A stretch of DNA of 64,000 nucleotides from Pseudooceanicola batsensis HTCC2597 (GCF_000152725.1 NZ_CH724131.1:2391167-2455166); one strand, 5' to 3'. Shown: positions 1 through 9,067, numbered from the stretch's first letter. The notes: a model not told the origin generated them from the letters alone. Numbers and translations: made by a program.

Positions 1-46
1 CGTCCGTCAGGAAAAGCAGGCTTTCGCCGGTTGGGACCTCACTCAT
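1..46 (-). CDS. N-terminus of a probable MarR-family regulator (partial)
   Basis: An ATG at base 46 on the minus strand opens a reading frame that leaves the window after 15 codons (MSEVPTGESLLFLTD). A purine-rich GGTGAT lies just upstream. The start is divergent from ilvE. From memory, the PetP-type MarR regulators of Rhodobacterales begin with a similar LLFLTD stretch and often lie beside ilvE, so I infer a MarR-family regulator. Fifteen residues cannot prove this, and the rest of the gene is outside the window. Confidence 0.4.
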   Translation of the reverse strand, partial: MSEVPTGESLLFLTD

Positions 47-97
47 GCATCACCATTCACAAAGCGCCTCGAATTTCGTCACATTAAGTCAGTCTTG

Positions 98-126
98 TTG
101 ACATTCCAAGTACCGACTGTTAGCGA
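98..126 (+). promoter_or_regulatory. Possible sigma70 promoter of ilvE
   Basis: A perfect -35 hexamer TTGACA (98-103) is followed by 17 bases and a weak -10 (TAGCGA, 121-126). It lies about 70 bases upstream of the ilvE start, in the AT-richer gap shared with the divergent regulator gene. The weak -10 keeps confidence low. Confidence 0.35.
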
Positions 127-196
127 GTCTCCGATTTCAGCGCAACTTTATGTCCGCTCCGGACCGATAGGGCGCAACAAATGCAAAGGTGATGAG

Positions 197-1066
197 ATGG
201 ACGGTGCCTACGACGATCGCGACGGCAAGATCTGGATGGACGGCAAGCTGGTGGAATGGCGCGAGGCCAATGTCCACCTTCTGACCCACGGCCTGCACTA
301 CGCCTCCTCGGTCTTCGAGGGCGAACGCTGCTACAACGGCCGGATCTTCAAGGGCGAGGAACATTCCGCGCGCCTGAGGAAATCCGCCGAATACCTCGAC
401 TTCGAAATCCCCTGGACCGTCGAAGAGATCGAGAAGGCGAAATACGACATGCTGGCCGCCAACGGCTGGACCGACGCCTATGTCCGCGCCGTCGCATGGC
501 GCGGTGCGGGTAAGGACATGGGCGTCTCGGCCCGCCGCAACCCCGTCCGCCTCGCCATCGCAGGGTGGGAATGGGGCAACTACTACGGCGACGCCAAGTT
601 CAAGGGCGCCAAGCTCGACATCGCGAAATGGAAACGGCCCTCCCCCGAGACGATCCCCGTGCACGCCAAGGCCGCCGGTCTCTACATGATCTGCACCATG
701 TCCAAGCACGAGGCCGAGACAAAGGGCTGCTCGGACGCGCTCTTCATGGACTACCGCGGCTACGTGGCCGAGGCGACCGGCGCGAACATCTTCTTCGTCA
801 AGGACGGCGAGGTGCACACGCCGGACCCCGACTGCTTCCTGAACGGCATCACCCGCCGCACGGTGATCGACATGCTGAAGGACCGCCAGATCAAGGTCCA
901 CGAGCGCCACATCATGCCGGAAGAGCTGGAAAGCTTCGAACAGTGCTGGCTGACCGGCACCGCGGCCGAGGTGACCCCCGTCGGCCAGATCGGCGACTAC
1001 AACTTCGAAGTCGGCGCCCTGGCGAAGGACATGGTGGAAGGCTACGAGAAGCTGGTGCGGGCGTAA
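197..1066 (+). CDS. ilvE: Branched-chain amino acid aminotransferase
   Basis: A 289-residue fold-type IV PLP enzyme, normal in length for IlvE, catalysing the last step of Leu/Ile/Val synthesis and the first of their breakdown in the cytoplasm. Family marks are the early GLHYASSVFEGERCY segment, the PLP lysine in PVHAKAAGLYM, and the C-terminal GITRRTVIDML and LTGTAAEVTPV motifs that bind the cofactor phosphate. The frame is open upstream to base 95, but the ATG at 197 is chosen because AAGGTG lies just before it and homologues start there. It is monocistronic: a GC-rich hairpin follows 27 bases after the stop. A probable MarR-type gene is divergent. Confidence 0.93.
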   Translation: MDGAYDDRDGKIWMDGKLVEWREANVHLLTHGLHYASSVFEGERCYNGRIFKGEEHSARLRKSAEYLDFEIPWTVEEIEKAKYDMLAANGWTDAYVRAVAWRGAGKDMGVSARRNPVRLAIAGWEWGNYYGDAKFKGAKLDIAKWKRPSPETIPVHAKAAGLYMICTMSKHEAETKGCSDALFMDYRGYVAEATGANIFFVKDGEVHTPDPDCFLNGITRRTVIDMLKDRQIKVHERHIMPEELESFEQCWLTGTAAEVTPVGQIGDYNFEVGALAKDMVEGYEKLVRA

Positions 1067-1092
1067 TCGCCACACAACCCTGGCACCAACGC

Positions 1093-1114
1093 ATCCCCGG
1101 CCCCGGCCGGGGAT
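1093..1114. terminator. GC-rich hairpin between convergent ilvE and the isomerase gene
   Basis: ATCCCCGGCC and GGCCGGGGAT form perfect 10-base arms around a 2-base loop. There is no T-tract, so it may act as a weak or bidirectional terminator for the converging transcripts. Confidence 0.55.
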
Positions 1115-1134
1115 CTCGCGCACCCCGCACCACC

Positions 1135-1163
1135 GTCATCTTCGTATTTGATCCGAGGATGAC
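1135..1163. repeat. Dispersed palindromic repeat, short form
   Basis: GTCATCTTCG (1135-1144) and CGAGGATGAC (1154-1163) are inverted with one mismatch. The sequence resembles the GTCATCCTCGGGCTTGA-type intergenic palindromes scattered through Rhodobacteraceae. A longer, degenerate pair of the same kind lies at 27917-28013. Confidence 0.55.
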
Positions 1164-1227
1164 GTCCGCGCCATTCACCTCCGCGACGTGCCACACACAC
1201 CGTCACGCGAGCGGGCGCCGGCGCTAA

Positions 1228-1818
1228 TCAGCGTCGCGCCCACTCGATCGCGGCCTCCAGGCGGTCGTCGCCCCAGAACAGTTCCCCGTCCTCGCAGACG
1301 AAACTCGGCGCGCCGAAGATGCCGCGATCCCGAGCGTCCTGGGTCGCGGCTGCGTAGGCCGCGCCGATCCGCTCGCTCTCGGCGTCGGCCACCACGCGAT
1401 CCATCTGCTGACCGCAGCCCGGCAGGACGCGGGTCAGGTTCTCGACCGTGCCCGCCGGCACGCCCTCTTCGAACCAGGCCTGATAGGTGGCGGTCACATA
1501 GGCGCCGAACCAGCCCTCCTCGCTCGCGAGGACGCCGATCCGGTTGGCCCTGTCGAAATTCTCCAGCGGATAGGGCGCCGGCAGTTGCGGCGACAGCCCG
1601 TGGTCCCGCGCCCGCCGTTCGATGTCGCGCCACATGTAGGCGGCCTTCACCGGCTTGGTCGCAAAGGGGATGTTGTCCATCTCCGTCATGATCTCGCGCA
1701 CCGAAAAAGGCCGCCAGTCGATGCTGACGGCCTCCCGCTCGGCCAGCGCGCCGATCCGCGACACGCTGAGATAGCTGTAGGTGCTGCCGATCGATATCCA
1801 GAATTCGAGTTTCGGCAT
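1228..1818 (-). CDS. 2-hydroxychromene-2-carboxylate isomerase / DsbA-like (kappa GST fold) protein
   Basis: A 196-residue protein of the NahD/DsbA-like thioredoxin-fold family. The N-terminus LEFWISIGSTYSYLS matches the FWFDxxSPYSY motif of this family, with serine where kappa-class glutathione transferases place their catalytic residue. The C-terminal GIFGAPSFV and FWGDDRLE segments are also typical (cis-proline, then the GxDR loop). A strong GGGAGGAG precedes the ATG. It lies 73 bases downstream of the ABC permease gene on the same strand, with a GC hairpin between. Members isomerise glutathione-linked aromatic intermediates, but most, like this one, have no known substrate, and I see no aromatic pathway here. 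Confidence 0.75.
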   Translation of the reverse strand: MPKLEFWISIGSTYSYLSVSRIGALAEREAVSIDWRPFSVREIMTEMDNIPFATKPVKAAYMWRDIERRARDHGLSPQLPAPYPLENFDRANRIGVLASEEGWFGAYVTATYQAWFEEGVPAGTVENLTRVLPGCGQQMDRVVADAESERIGAAYAAATQDARDRGIFGAPSFVCEDGELFWGDDRLEAAIEWARR

Positions 1819-1851
1819 GTCTCCTCCCTGACACCTCTGTTTCCTCCCGTC

Positions 1852-1867
1852 CCGGCCGCACGGCCGG
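1852..1867 (-). terminator. Short GC hairpin after the ABC importer operon
   Basis: CCGGCCG and CGGCCGG with a 2-base loop lie 24 bases past the stop of the last permease gene. There is no T-tract, so it is at best a weak terminator. Confidence 0.35.
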
Positions 1868-1891
1868 ACGGCCGCCGTACGGGCCGCGGCC

Positions 1892-3112
1892 TCAGCCCGG
1901 CGACAACCCCCGCAGCCGCTCGCTCCTCCTGCGCAGCAGCTCCACCGTCGTGAGCAGCGCGATCGAGATCACCACGAGGATCGTCGCCACCGCGAGGATC
2001 GTCGGCGAGATCTGTTCGCGCAGCCCGATGAACATCTGCCACGGCAGAGTCTTCTGGGCGGCAGATCCGACAAAGAGCACCACCACCACCTCGTCGAACG
2101 AGGTGATGAAGGCGAACAGCCCGCCCGAGATCACGCCCGGCAGGATCAGCGGCATCTGAACGCGGAAGAAGGTCGTCACCGGATCCGCCCCCATGTTCGC
2201 CGCCGCCCGCGTCAGCGACCGGTCGAACCCGACCAGCGTCGCCGTCACCGTGATGATGACGAAGGGAATGCCCAGCACCGCATGGGCCAGGATGACCTTT
2301 ATGTAGCCCACGAGGCTCTTGGACATGCCGATGCTGCCTTCGAGGAAGTTCCCCAGTGTCGAATAGAAGAAGAACATGCCCGTGGCCGAGATGATCAGCG
2401 GCACGATCATCGGCGAGATCAGGATCGCCATGATGGCCCGACGCCCCGGCACGTGGGACTGCGACAGGCCGATCGCCGCCAGCGTGCCCAGCGAGACCGA
2501 GATGATCGTCGCGATCGGCGCGATCACCAGAGAGTTCTTCAGCGCGAGTTGCCAGTCGTCGGTCTGGAAGAAATCGCGATAGTGCTTGAGCGAATAGCCC
2601 TCGGGGTCCAGCCGCAGCATCTCGGGCGTGAAGGTGAAGAAGTTCTCCGCATTGAACGACAGCGGCATCACCACGAGGATCGGCGTGATCAGGAAGATGA
2701 AGATCGCGCCGCAGAGGAACAGGAAGAAATTCCACCACAGCGTCTGCCCCGGCGTGGCATAGATCGGCACGTCGTCCCGGTAGGTTCCGCGCCCGATCCA
2801 GTAGGCGAACCACGAGATGATCGCCCCGATGATCGCTCCTCCGAGCGCTCCGCCAAGCCCGCCCGTCAGCATTCCGACCAGCGCGAAGACGAGGATGACA
2901 CCCCACCGGCCCAGCGCCTTGTTCGGCACCATCGCGTTCAGCCCGTAGCCCAGGACGGCCCCGATCAGCGCGCCGAGGATCAGCCCGAGCCACGGCGCGC
3001 CCACGACGTTGCCGGTCAGGAAGCCGAGGATGAGCCCCAGCCCGCCGACGACGGGTACGGTGAACCTCATCATGCCGGGACGGCCCGTCTTGACCACGAG
3101 TTCTTCTGCCAT
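1892..3112 (-). CDS. ABC importer permease, PotC-type, with an extra N-terminal membrane region
   Basis: A 406-residue inner-membrane permease. Residues from about 127 onward are a normal PotC/PotI-type domain with six membrane segments and the EAA loop (TRAAANMGADPVTTFFRV, then LPGVISG) that contacts the ATPase. Residues about 16-105 are additional: roughly three glycine-rich membrane segments with many GxxxG spacings (for example GGLGGALGGAIIGAII). PotC relatives are usually 260-290 residues, so this is a clear enlargement. It is the last importer gene, 5 bases after the partner permease stop. The core family is certain. The cargo (ectoine or hydroxyectoine) is inferred only from the adjacent doe/eut genes. 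Confidence 0.85.
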   Translation of the reverse strand: MAEELVVKTGRPGMMRFTVPVVGGLGLILGFLTGNVVGAPWLGLILGALIGAVLGYGLNAMVPNKALGRWGVILVFALVGMLTGGLGGALGGAIIGAIISWFAYWIGRGTYRDDVPIYATPGQTLWWNFFLFLCGAIFIFLITPILVVMPLSFNAENFFTFTPEMLRLDPEGYSLKHYRDFFQTDDWQLALKNSLVIAPIATIISVSLGTLAAIGLSQSHVPGRRAIMAILISPMIVPLIISATGMFFFYSTLGNFLEGSIGMSKSLVGYIKVILAHAVLGIPFVIITVTATLVGFDRSLTRAAANMGADPVTTFFRVQMPLILPGVISGGLFAFITSFDEVVVVLFVGSAAQKTLPWQMFIGLREQISPTILAVATILVVISIALLTTVELLRRRSERLRGLSPG

Positions 3113-3117
3113 GTCCC

Positions 3118-4734
3118 TTACCCCAGCTTCACGTTGTCGATGCCGACGATCTTGTCATAGGCCCAGTAGAGCACCAGCACGACCACCAGCAGGATCGATC
3201 CCAGTGCCGCCGCGAGACCCCAGTTGAGCGACGACGAGATGTGATAGGCGATCCGGTTCGAGATGAACGTCCCGGTGTTGCCGCCCACGATTTCCGGCGT
3301 GATGTAATAGCCGATGGCCAGGATGAAGACGAGGATCGACCCCGCCCCGATGCCCGGCACCGACTGCGGGAAATAGACCCGCCAGAACGCCGTCCAGTTG
3401 GTCGCGCCAAGCGACTTGGCCGCGCGCAGGTAGCTCGGCGGGATGGTCTGCATCACCGAATACATCGGCAGGATCATGAACGGCAGAAGGATGTGGGTCA
3501 TCGCCACGATCGTGCCGAATTGGTTGTTGATCATCGTCAGCCGCGCATCGTCCGCGACCAGCCCCAGCCAGACCAGCACGTCGTTTATGACCCCCTGCTG
3601 CTGCAGCATCACCTTCCACGCACTCGTCCGCACCAGGAGCGAGGTCCAGAAGGGCAGCAGCACCAGGATCATCAGCAGGTTCGCGGTACGCATCGGCAGG
3701 TTGGCCAGCAGCCAGGCCACCGGATAGCCCAGCAGGATGCAGGACCCGGTGATCATCAGCGACATGAACAGCGTCCGCTGGAACAGCATGCCGTAGATCC
3801 GCTGGTTCTCGGGCCGGGCCTCGACCCCGTCGGGGGTGACCTGCATGTCGGCCGCATTGGCGAAATACCCCGGCGTCACGCGCGGCGAATAAAGCTGGAT
3901 GATCTGCCAGACCTCCGGGTCCAGCCAGTCCTCGTCCGCATCGGCGAACTGCTCGCGCAGCGAAACCGTCTCGAACCCGCCGACCGCTTCGCCCGCCGCC
4001 GCCAGCCGGTCGGACAGGCCGCTGACATCCGCGCCCTGGCTCAGTTCGTGATAGAGGGCCGTGTACATCAGATCCGGCACGTCCTCTTCCAGGACCTTGT
4101 CGCCCTCTTCGACGTTGAACGCCTTCCAGTCCTCCCAGGCGCCGGCCGTGAGCGGAAGGACGTCCGAGGCCGGCCCGTCGCCCAGCATGGCGGCCCAGGT
4201 CTGCGGCTCTTCCCAGCCGGGATCGAGCGCGATGAACTGGTCCGTGTAGATATCGGTGTCGAACCGGTCCACCCGCCGCCCCGTCTTGCGAAAGAGCGAG
4301 GAGACCCCGGTCAGCTCATAGTTCAGCCGCGTGCCGAGGCGGGTGTGCTCCTTGCGCTCGGCGGCGAACCACATGTCGATGTAGAAATCCGTCCAGACAT
4401 CCTCGCCCGGCAGGTCCTGCGCCTCGGCGTCCCAGTCGGACAGCGACTGCACGGTGCGCGGCAGGGTATCGGCCACGATGTCGTTCTTGATCGACCGCAG
4501 CAGCATGTCCCCGATCGGGATCACGAAGGTGATCAGCACGAAGATCAGCAGCGGCGCGATCAGCCCGAGCGCCCGCAGTTTCTGCCGCCGCAGCGCCCGC
4601 GCCAGGGACTTTTTCAGCGGCGTTCCGTCCGCCGCCAGCATCGGCCCGCCCGCGGCGGCCCGGTCGGCGTCGCGCAGGGCGTTGTCCGGTGTCGGCCCGG
4701 TGATGTGATCGGGTCCGGCAGTGTTGTCGGTCAT
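3118..4734 (-). CDS. ABC importer permease, PotB-type, with a large inserted periplasmic domain
   Basis: A 538-residue permease. The first membrane segment is at about 57-77, then about 230 mostly hydrophilic, acidic residues rich in Trp and Asp (roughly 82-310), then the standard permease core from about 318 with the EAA loop near YLRAAKSLGATNWTAFWRV. PotB proteins are normally 275-310 residues, so the insert nearly doubles the protein. The insert follows membrane segment 1 and should face the periplasm, where it could meet the binding protein. The ATG at 4734 is used because GGAGGG lies 12 bases upstream and only one base separates it from the preceding stop. A start at 4779 would overlap the DUF1330 gene. 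Confidence 0.85.
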   Translation of the reverse strand: MTDNTAGPDHITGPTPDNALRDADRAAAGGPMLAADGTPLKKSLARALRRQKLRALGLIAPLLIFVLITFVIPIGDMLLRSIKNDIVADTLPRTVQSLSDWDAEAQDLPGEDVWTDFYIDMWFAAERKEHTRLGTRLNYELTGVSSLFRKTGRRVDRFDTDIYTDQFIALDPGWEEPQTWAAMLGDGPASDVLPLTAGAWEDWKAFNVEEGDKVLEEDVPDLMYTALYHELSQGADVSGLSDRLAAAGEAVGGFETVSLREQFADADEDWLDPEVWQIIQLYSPRVTPGYFANAADMQVTPDGVEARPENQRIYGMLFQRTLFMSLMITGSCILLGYPVAWLLANLPMRTANLLMILVLLPFWTSLLVRTSAWKVMLQQQGVINDVLVWLGLVADDARLTMINNQFGTIVAMTHILLPFMILPMYSVMQTIPPSYLRAAKSLGATNWTAFWRVYFPQSVPGIGAGSILVFILAIGYYITPEIVGGNTGTFISNRIAYHISSSLNWGLAAALGSILLVVVLVLYWAYDKIVGIDNVKLG

Positions 4735-4735
4735 T

Positions 4736-5023
4736 TCAGACGCCCTCCACGAGGATGATGTCGCTTTCGGCGGTGGCATGGCGGATCGCCACCACCTCCT
4801 GGTATTCGGGGGAGTGGTAGGCGCGTTTCGCGTCCTCGAAACTGGGAAATTCGATCACGACGTGGCGGTCCTTCATGGGCCCCTCGGGCGCCTCCGAGGC
4901 TCCGCCACGGACGATGAACCGTCCGCCGTAGCCTTCTAGGATCGGCGTGTCCCGCTCCACGTAGACCTTATAGGCCTCGGGATCCTTCACCGTGATATGG
5001 CCGATGATGTAGCCTTTCGGCAT
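4736..5023 (-). CDS. DUF1330 family small protein
   Basis: A 95-residue protein of the dimeric alpha-beta barrel (ferredoxin-like) DUF1330 family. Marks are GYIIGHITVKDPEAYKVY at the start, GGRFIVRGG in the middle and the VVIEFPSFEDAKRAYHSPEY segment typical of these proteins. No catalytic function is established for the family. Here it lies inside the importer operon, between the binding-protein gene and the PotB-type permease, one base from the latter, so it is very likely co-transcribed. It may act on or sense the imported compound, but that is only a guess from position. Confidence 0.85.
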   Translation of the reverse strand: MPKGYIIGHITVKDPEAYKVYVERDTPILEGYGGRFIVRGGASEAPEGPMKDRHVVIEFPSFEDAKRAYHSPEYQEVVAIRHATAESDIILVEGV

Positions 5024-5117
5024 GATATGTCCCCGTCGTCCTGCCGTGGTCGCGGAGGAAATGGGTCCCTCCCGCCGGCTCTTGGTGGGTCCGGGACCCG
5101 ATGGCCCCGGACCGTAG

Positions 5118-5136
5118 GGTGGGGTTTCACCCCACC
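5118..5136 (-). terminator. Intercistronic hairpin after the binding-protein gene
   Basis: GGTGGGGT and ACCCCACC form perfect 8-base arms with a TTC loop, 10 bases past the binding-protein stop. Such stems often protect the abundant binding-protein mRNA and reduce read-through into permease genes. The CGTAGGGTGG start of this element recurs near 54776, so it may belong to a dispersed repeat family. Confidence 0.55.
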
Positions 5137-5145
5137 GTGCCTGTC

Positions 5146-6258
<1,113 letters not shown>

Positions 6259-6335
6259 ACTGTTCTCCCTAGTTGTTTTGCCCGTTCTGGTTTCGGTGCC
6301 CTACGCCACGGGTCGGACGCTCGGGCGACCATGAT

Positions 6336-6353
6336 CGGCGCCCCGCGGCGCCG
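6336..6353 (-). other. GC hairpin between ATPase and binding-protein genes
   Basis: CGGCGCC and GGCGCCG, perfect 7-base arms with a 4-base loop, lie 17 bases downstream of the ATPase stop in the 112-base gap before the binding-protein gene. It may be a processing or attenuation stem. There is no T-tract. Confidence 0.4.
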
Positions 6354-6370
6354 AAACTCAGGTCTCTCTC

Positions 6371-7471
6371 TCACGCATCAAGCGCGCGGGCATCGTCGGG
6401 CAGCCAGCCGATCTCGATCTGCTCGCCCTTCTTCAGGCGCCGCTGGTCCGGCGCGTTCCGCGTCTTGATCACGAAATCCTCGGTCCCGGCCACGCGCAGG
6501 CGCGTCCGGAAGATGTCGCCCATGTAGATGAACTCGACCACTTCGGCCCGGAGCGTATGGGCGTCGGGGCTGAGCCGCTCCTTGTTCATCTCGACCCGCT
6601 CGGGCCGGATCGAGATCAGGGTCCTGTCCCCCGGCTTCACGACGTTGACGGGCTTGGCGTCGATGATCGACCCGTCGTCGAGCTTCACGGTGCAGGTGTT
6701 GCCCTTGATCTCCTGGATCGTGCCTTCCAGCGTGTTGTTCTCGCCGATGAACTGCGCGACGAAACTGTTCTGCGGACTCTCGTAGAGTTCGTCCGGCGGG
6801 GCGAGTTGCTGGATCCGCCCGTCGTCGAAGACCGCCACGCGGTCCGACATGGTCAGCGCCTCGGTCTGGTCGTGGGTGACGTAGACGGTGGTGATCCCGA
6901 GATTGTGGGCGATGTTGGTGATCTCGAACTGCATGTGTTCGCGCAGCTGCTTGTCCAGCGCACCGAGCGGCTCGTCCATGAGCACCAGCTCGGGCTCGAA
7001 CACCAGCGCGCGGGCCAGCGCGATCCGCTGCTGCTGCCCGCCCGACAGCTGGGCCGGACGGCGGCCGCCGAACTCGCCCATCTGCACCATCTCCAGCGCC
7101 CGCTTCACCTTTTCCTCGCGGTCGGACTTGCCCATCCGCCGGACTTCCAGCGGAAACGACAGGTTCTCGGCCACGGTCATGTGCGGGAACAGCGCGTAGT
7201 TCTGGAACACCATGCCGATGCCGCGCTTGTGCGGCGGGATGTTGTTGATCGGCTTGCCATCCAGCTTGATCTCGCCGTGGGTGGCCGTCTCGAACCCCGC
7301 CAGCATCATCAGGCAGGTGGTCTTTCCGGACCCGGAGGGCCCCAGCATGGTCAGGAATTCGCCCTTCGGCAGGGACAGGTTCAGGTCTTTGACGACGAGC
7401 GTTTCGCCATCATAACTCTTCTGCACGCGTTCGAAGGCAACGAACGCATCGCCGTTTGTCACATCAGCCAA
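6371..7471 (-). CDS. ABC importer ATPase, PotA-type
   Basis: A 366-residue cytoplasmic ATPase that drives the importer. Visible motifs are Walker A GPSGSGKTT (about 44-52), the Q-loop Gln near 90, signature LSGGQQQR (142-148), Walker B LVLMDEP (about 163-169) and the H-loop TVYVTHDQTEA. A C-terminal TOBE-like region (about 245-366, with SIRPERVEM) is typical of the PotA/MalK class. It is the first importer gene in transcription order, 165 bases after the doeD stop. That gap contains a long inverted repeat, so the importer may have its own promoter as well as read-through from the doe genes. Confidence 0.92.
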   Translation of the reverse strand: MADVTNGDAFVAFERVQKSYDGETLVVKDLNLSLPKGEFLTMLGPSGSGKTTCLMMLAGFETATHGEIKLDGKPINNIPPHKRGIGMVFQNYALFPHMTVAENLSFPLEVRRMGKSDREEKVKRALEMVQMGEFGGRRPAQLSGGQQQRIALARALVFEPELVLMDEPLGALDKQLREHMQFEITNIAHNLGITTVYVTHDQTEALTMSDRVAVFDDGRIQQLAPPDELYESPQNSFVAQFIGENNTLEGTIQEIKGNTCTVKLDDGSIIDAKPVNVVKPGDRTLISIRPERVEMNKERLSPDAHTLRAEVVEFIYMGDIFRTRLRVAGTEDFVIKTRNAPDQRRLKKGEQIEIGWLPDDARALDA

Positions 7472-7571
7472 AAGTGGCTCCCCGTTGTCTTTCCGCGGCT
7501 TTTGCCGCCGTTATCCTGCCAGTAAACGCGCGGCACCCCGGCCTATGCAACCGGAACGCGGCGGTTTTTTC

Positions 7572-7625
7572 GGCATTTGCGACGATTTTCCTTGTTCTGC
7601 TTGCAAGAAATAAGCCGCAAATGCC
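7572..7625. promoter_or_regulatory. Widely spaced inverted repeat upstream of the importer operon
   Basis: GGCATTTGCG (7572-7581) and CGCAAATGCC (7616-7625) are perfect 10-base arms separated by 34 bases of AT-richer sequence that includes the small palindrome CTTGCAAG. It lies in the gap between doeD and the importer ATPase. It could be a looped operator or an mRNA stem. Which regulator would bind is unknown. Confidence 0.4.
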
Positions 7626-7636
7626 CCGAAACCCGG

Positions 7637-9007
7637 TTACCCGAGCACCGCTGCGACCGCCTTGGCGGTCTTGTCGGCCACTTCGGCCGCCTCCGACTCG
7701 GTCAGGCTGAACGGCGGCGCAAAGCCCAGGATGTCGCCCTGCGGCATCGCGCGGCCGATCACCCCGTGCTCCAGCAGCTTGCCCGCGACCTGCGCGCCGA
7801 TCTTGTCGCCCGGATCGAAAAATGTGCCCGCTGCCACGTCCTTCTGGAACTCCACCGCGGCGATCATCCCCTCGCCCCGCACCTCCGCGACATGGGCATG
7901 GCCGCCAACGGCATCCTGCAGCGCCTCGTTGAACATCCGGCCCACCCGGCCCGCATTCTCGACGAGGTTCAGATCGTCGATCAGCCTGAGGTTCGCGATC
8001 CCGGCAGCGGCTCCGATCGGATGCGCCGAATAGGTCCAGCCGTGACCGATCGGCCCGTTCTCGTCCGTCCCCTGCTCGAGCACCTTCCACATCTTGTCGC
8101 CGACGATGGATCCCGACAGCGGCGCATAGGCCGAGGTCAGTCCCTTGGCGATGGTGATCAGGTCCGGCCGGATGCCGTAGTGATCGCTGCCGAACATCGT
8201 GCCCAGCCGGCCGAACCCGGTGACCACCTCGTCGGCCACCAGCAGGATGTCGTGCCGGTCCAGCACCTTCTGGATCGCGGGCCAGTAGCCCTCGGGCGGC
8301 GGGACGATCCCGCCGGTCCCCATCAGCGGCTCGCCGATGAAGGCCGCGATCGTGTCAGCGCCCTCGCGCTCGATCAGCGCCTCCAGCTCGGCCACCAGAT
8401 GATCGACGAAAGCCGCCTCGCTCATCTCCCGGTCGGGACGGCGCAGGTAGTAGGGCGCCTCGGTGTGGATGACCTGCGCCAGCGGCAGGTCGAACTTCTT
8501 GTGGAAGAGCTCCAGCCCGGTCAGCGACCCGGTCATCAGTCCCGAGCCGTGATAGCCCCGCCAGCGCGAGATGATCTTCTTCTTCTCCGGACGTCCGAGG
8601 ATGTTGTTGTAATACCAGATCAGCTTGACGTTGGTCTCGTTCGCATCCGATCCGCCGAGCCCGAAATAGACCTTGCTCATGCCGTCGGGCGCCCGGTCGA
8701 GGATCATCTTCGCCAGCGTGATCGAGGCCTCGGTGCCGTGCCCGACGTAGGCGTGGTAATAGGCCAGCTCCTTCGCCTGCTCCGCGATGGCCTCCGCGAT
8801 CTCCATCCGCCCGTAGCCAACGTTCACGCAATAGAGCCCCGCGAAGGCGTCCAGGAACCGGTTGCCGTCCCGGTCCTCGATATGACAGCCCGACGCCGTC
8901 CTGATCACGCGGTTGGGCGCCTCGCCTTGCGCGTGCTGCGCCAGGTGGGTCGAGGGGTGGAAGAAGGCCTCGCGGTCCCACTGGTCGAGTGTGTCATTCC
9001 TCAGCAT
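7637..9007 (-). CDS. doeD: L-2,4-diaminobutyrate transaminase (class III, DoeD-type)
   Basis: A 456-residue class III aminotransferase. In ectoine breakdown DoeD moves the 4-amino group of L-2,4-diaminobutyrate to a keto acid, giving aspartate 4-semialdehyde. Family evidence: AFAGLYCVNVGYGR near the N-terminus, GGSDANETNVKLIWYYNN, the Asp of DEVVTGFGR that binds the pyridine nitrogen, and the Schiff-base lysine in ITIAKGLTSAYAPLSG. The wording GRPEKKKIISRWRGYHGSG is characteristic of the taurine/diaminobutyrate/putrescine transaminase group. Position with doeC, doeX, eutC and eutB, opposite doeA, favours DoeD over taurine- or putrescine-pyruvate transaminase. It lies 107 bases after doeC on the same strand. 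Confidence 0.85.
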   Translation of the reverse strand: MLRNDTLDQWDREAFFHPSTHLAQHAQGEAPNRVIRTASGCHIEDRDGNRFLDAFAGLYCVNVGYGRMEIAEAIAEQAKELAYYHAYVGHGTEASITLAKMILDRAPDGMSKVYFGLGGSDANETNVKLIWYYNNILGRPEKKKIISRWRGYHGSGLMTGSLTGLELFHKKFDLPLAQVIHTEAPYYLRRPDREMSEAAFVDHLVAELEALIEREGADTIAAFIGEPLMGTGGIVPPPEGYWPAIQKVLDRHDILLVADEVVTGFGRLGTMFGSDHYGIRPDLITIAKGLTSAYAPLSGSIVGDKMWKVLEQGTDENGPIGHGWTYSAHPIGAAAGIANLRLIDDLNLVENAGRVGRMFNEALQDAVGGHAHVAEVRGEGMIAAVEFQKDVAAGTFFDPGDKIGAQVAGKLLEHGVIGRAMPQGDILGFAPPFSLTESEAAEVADKTAKAVAAVLG

Positions 9008-9044
9008 GTCTTCGCCTTTCCTTGGGGGTCGTCGCGCGCCCCTG

Positions 9045-9067
9045 CTTCATCTTGCCAAAAATACTCC
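9045..9067 (-). repeat. 23-base 3'-end element, copy 1
   Basis: On the minus strand this reads GGAGTATTTT, then TGGCAAGATGAAG. It matches the element at 27055-27077 at 22 of 23 positions. It starts 47 bases past the doeC stop, in the same orientation as doeC. A short CTCC/GGAG stem precedes its T-run, so it may be part of a weak terminator. Confidence 0.6.

Noticed and set aside
4734..4779. Longer start of the PotB-type permease at 4779.
   Set aside because: It would overlap the DUF1330 gene by 44 bases and lacks a ribosome site, while ATG 4734 has GGAGGG upstream.
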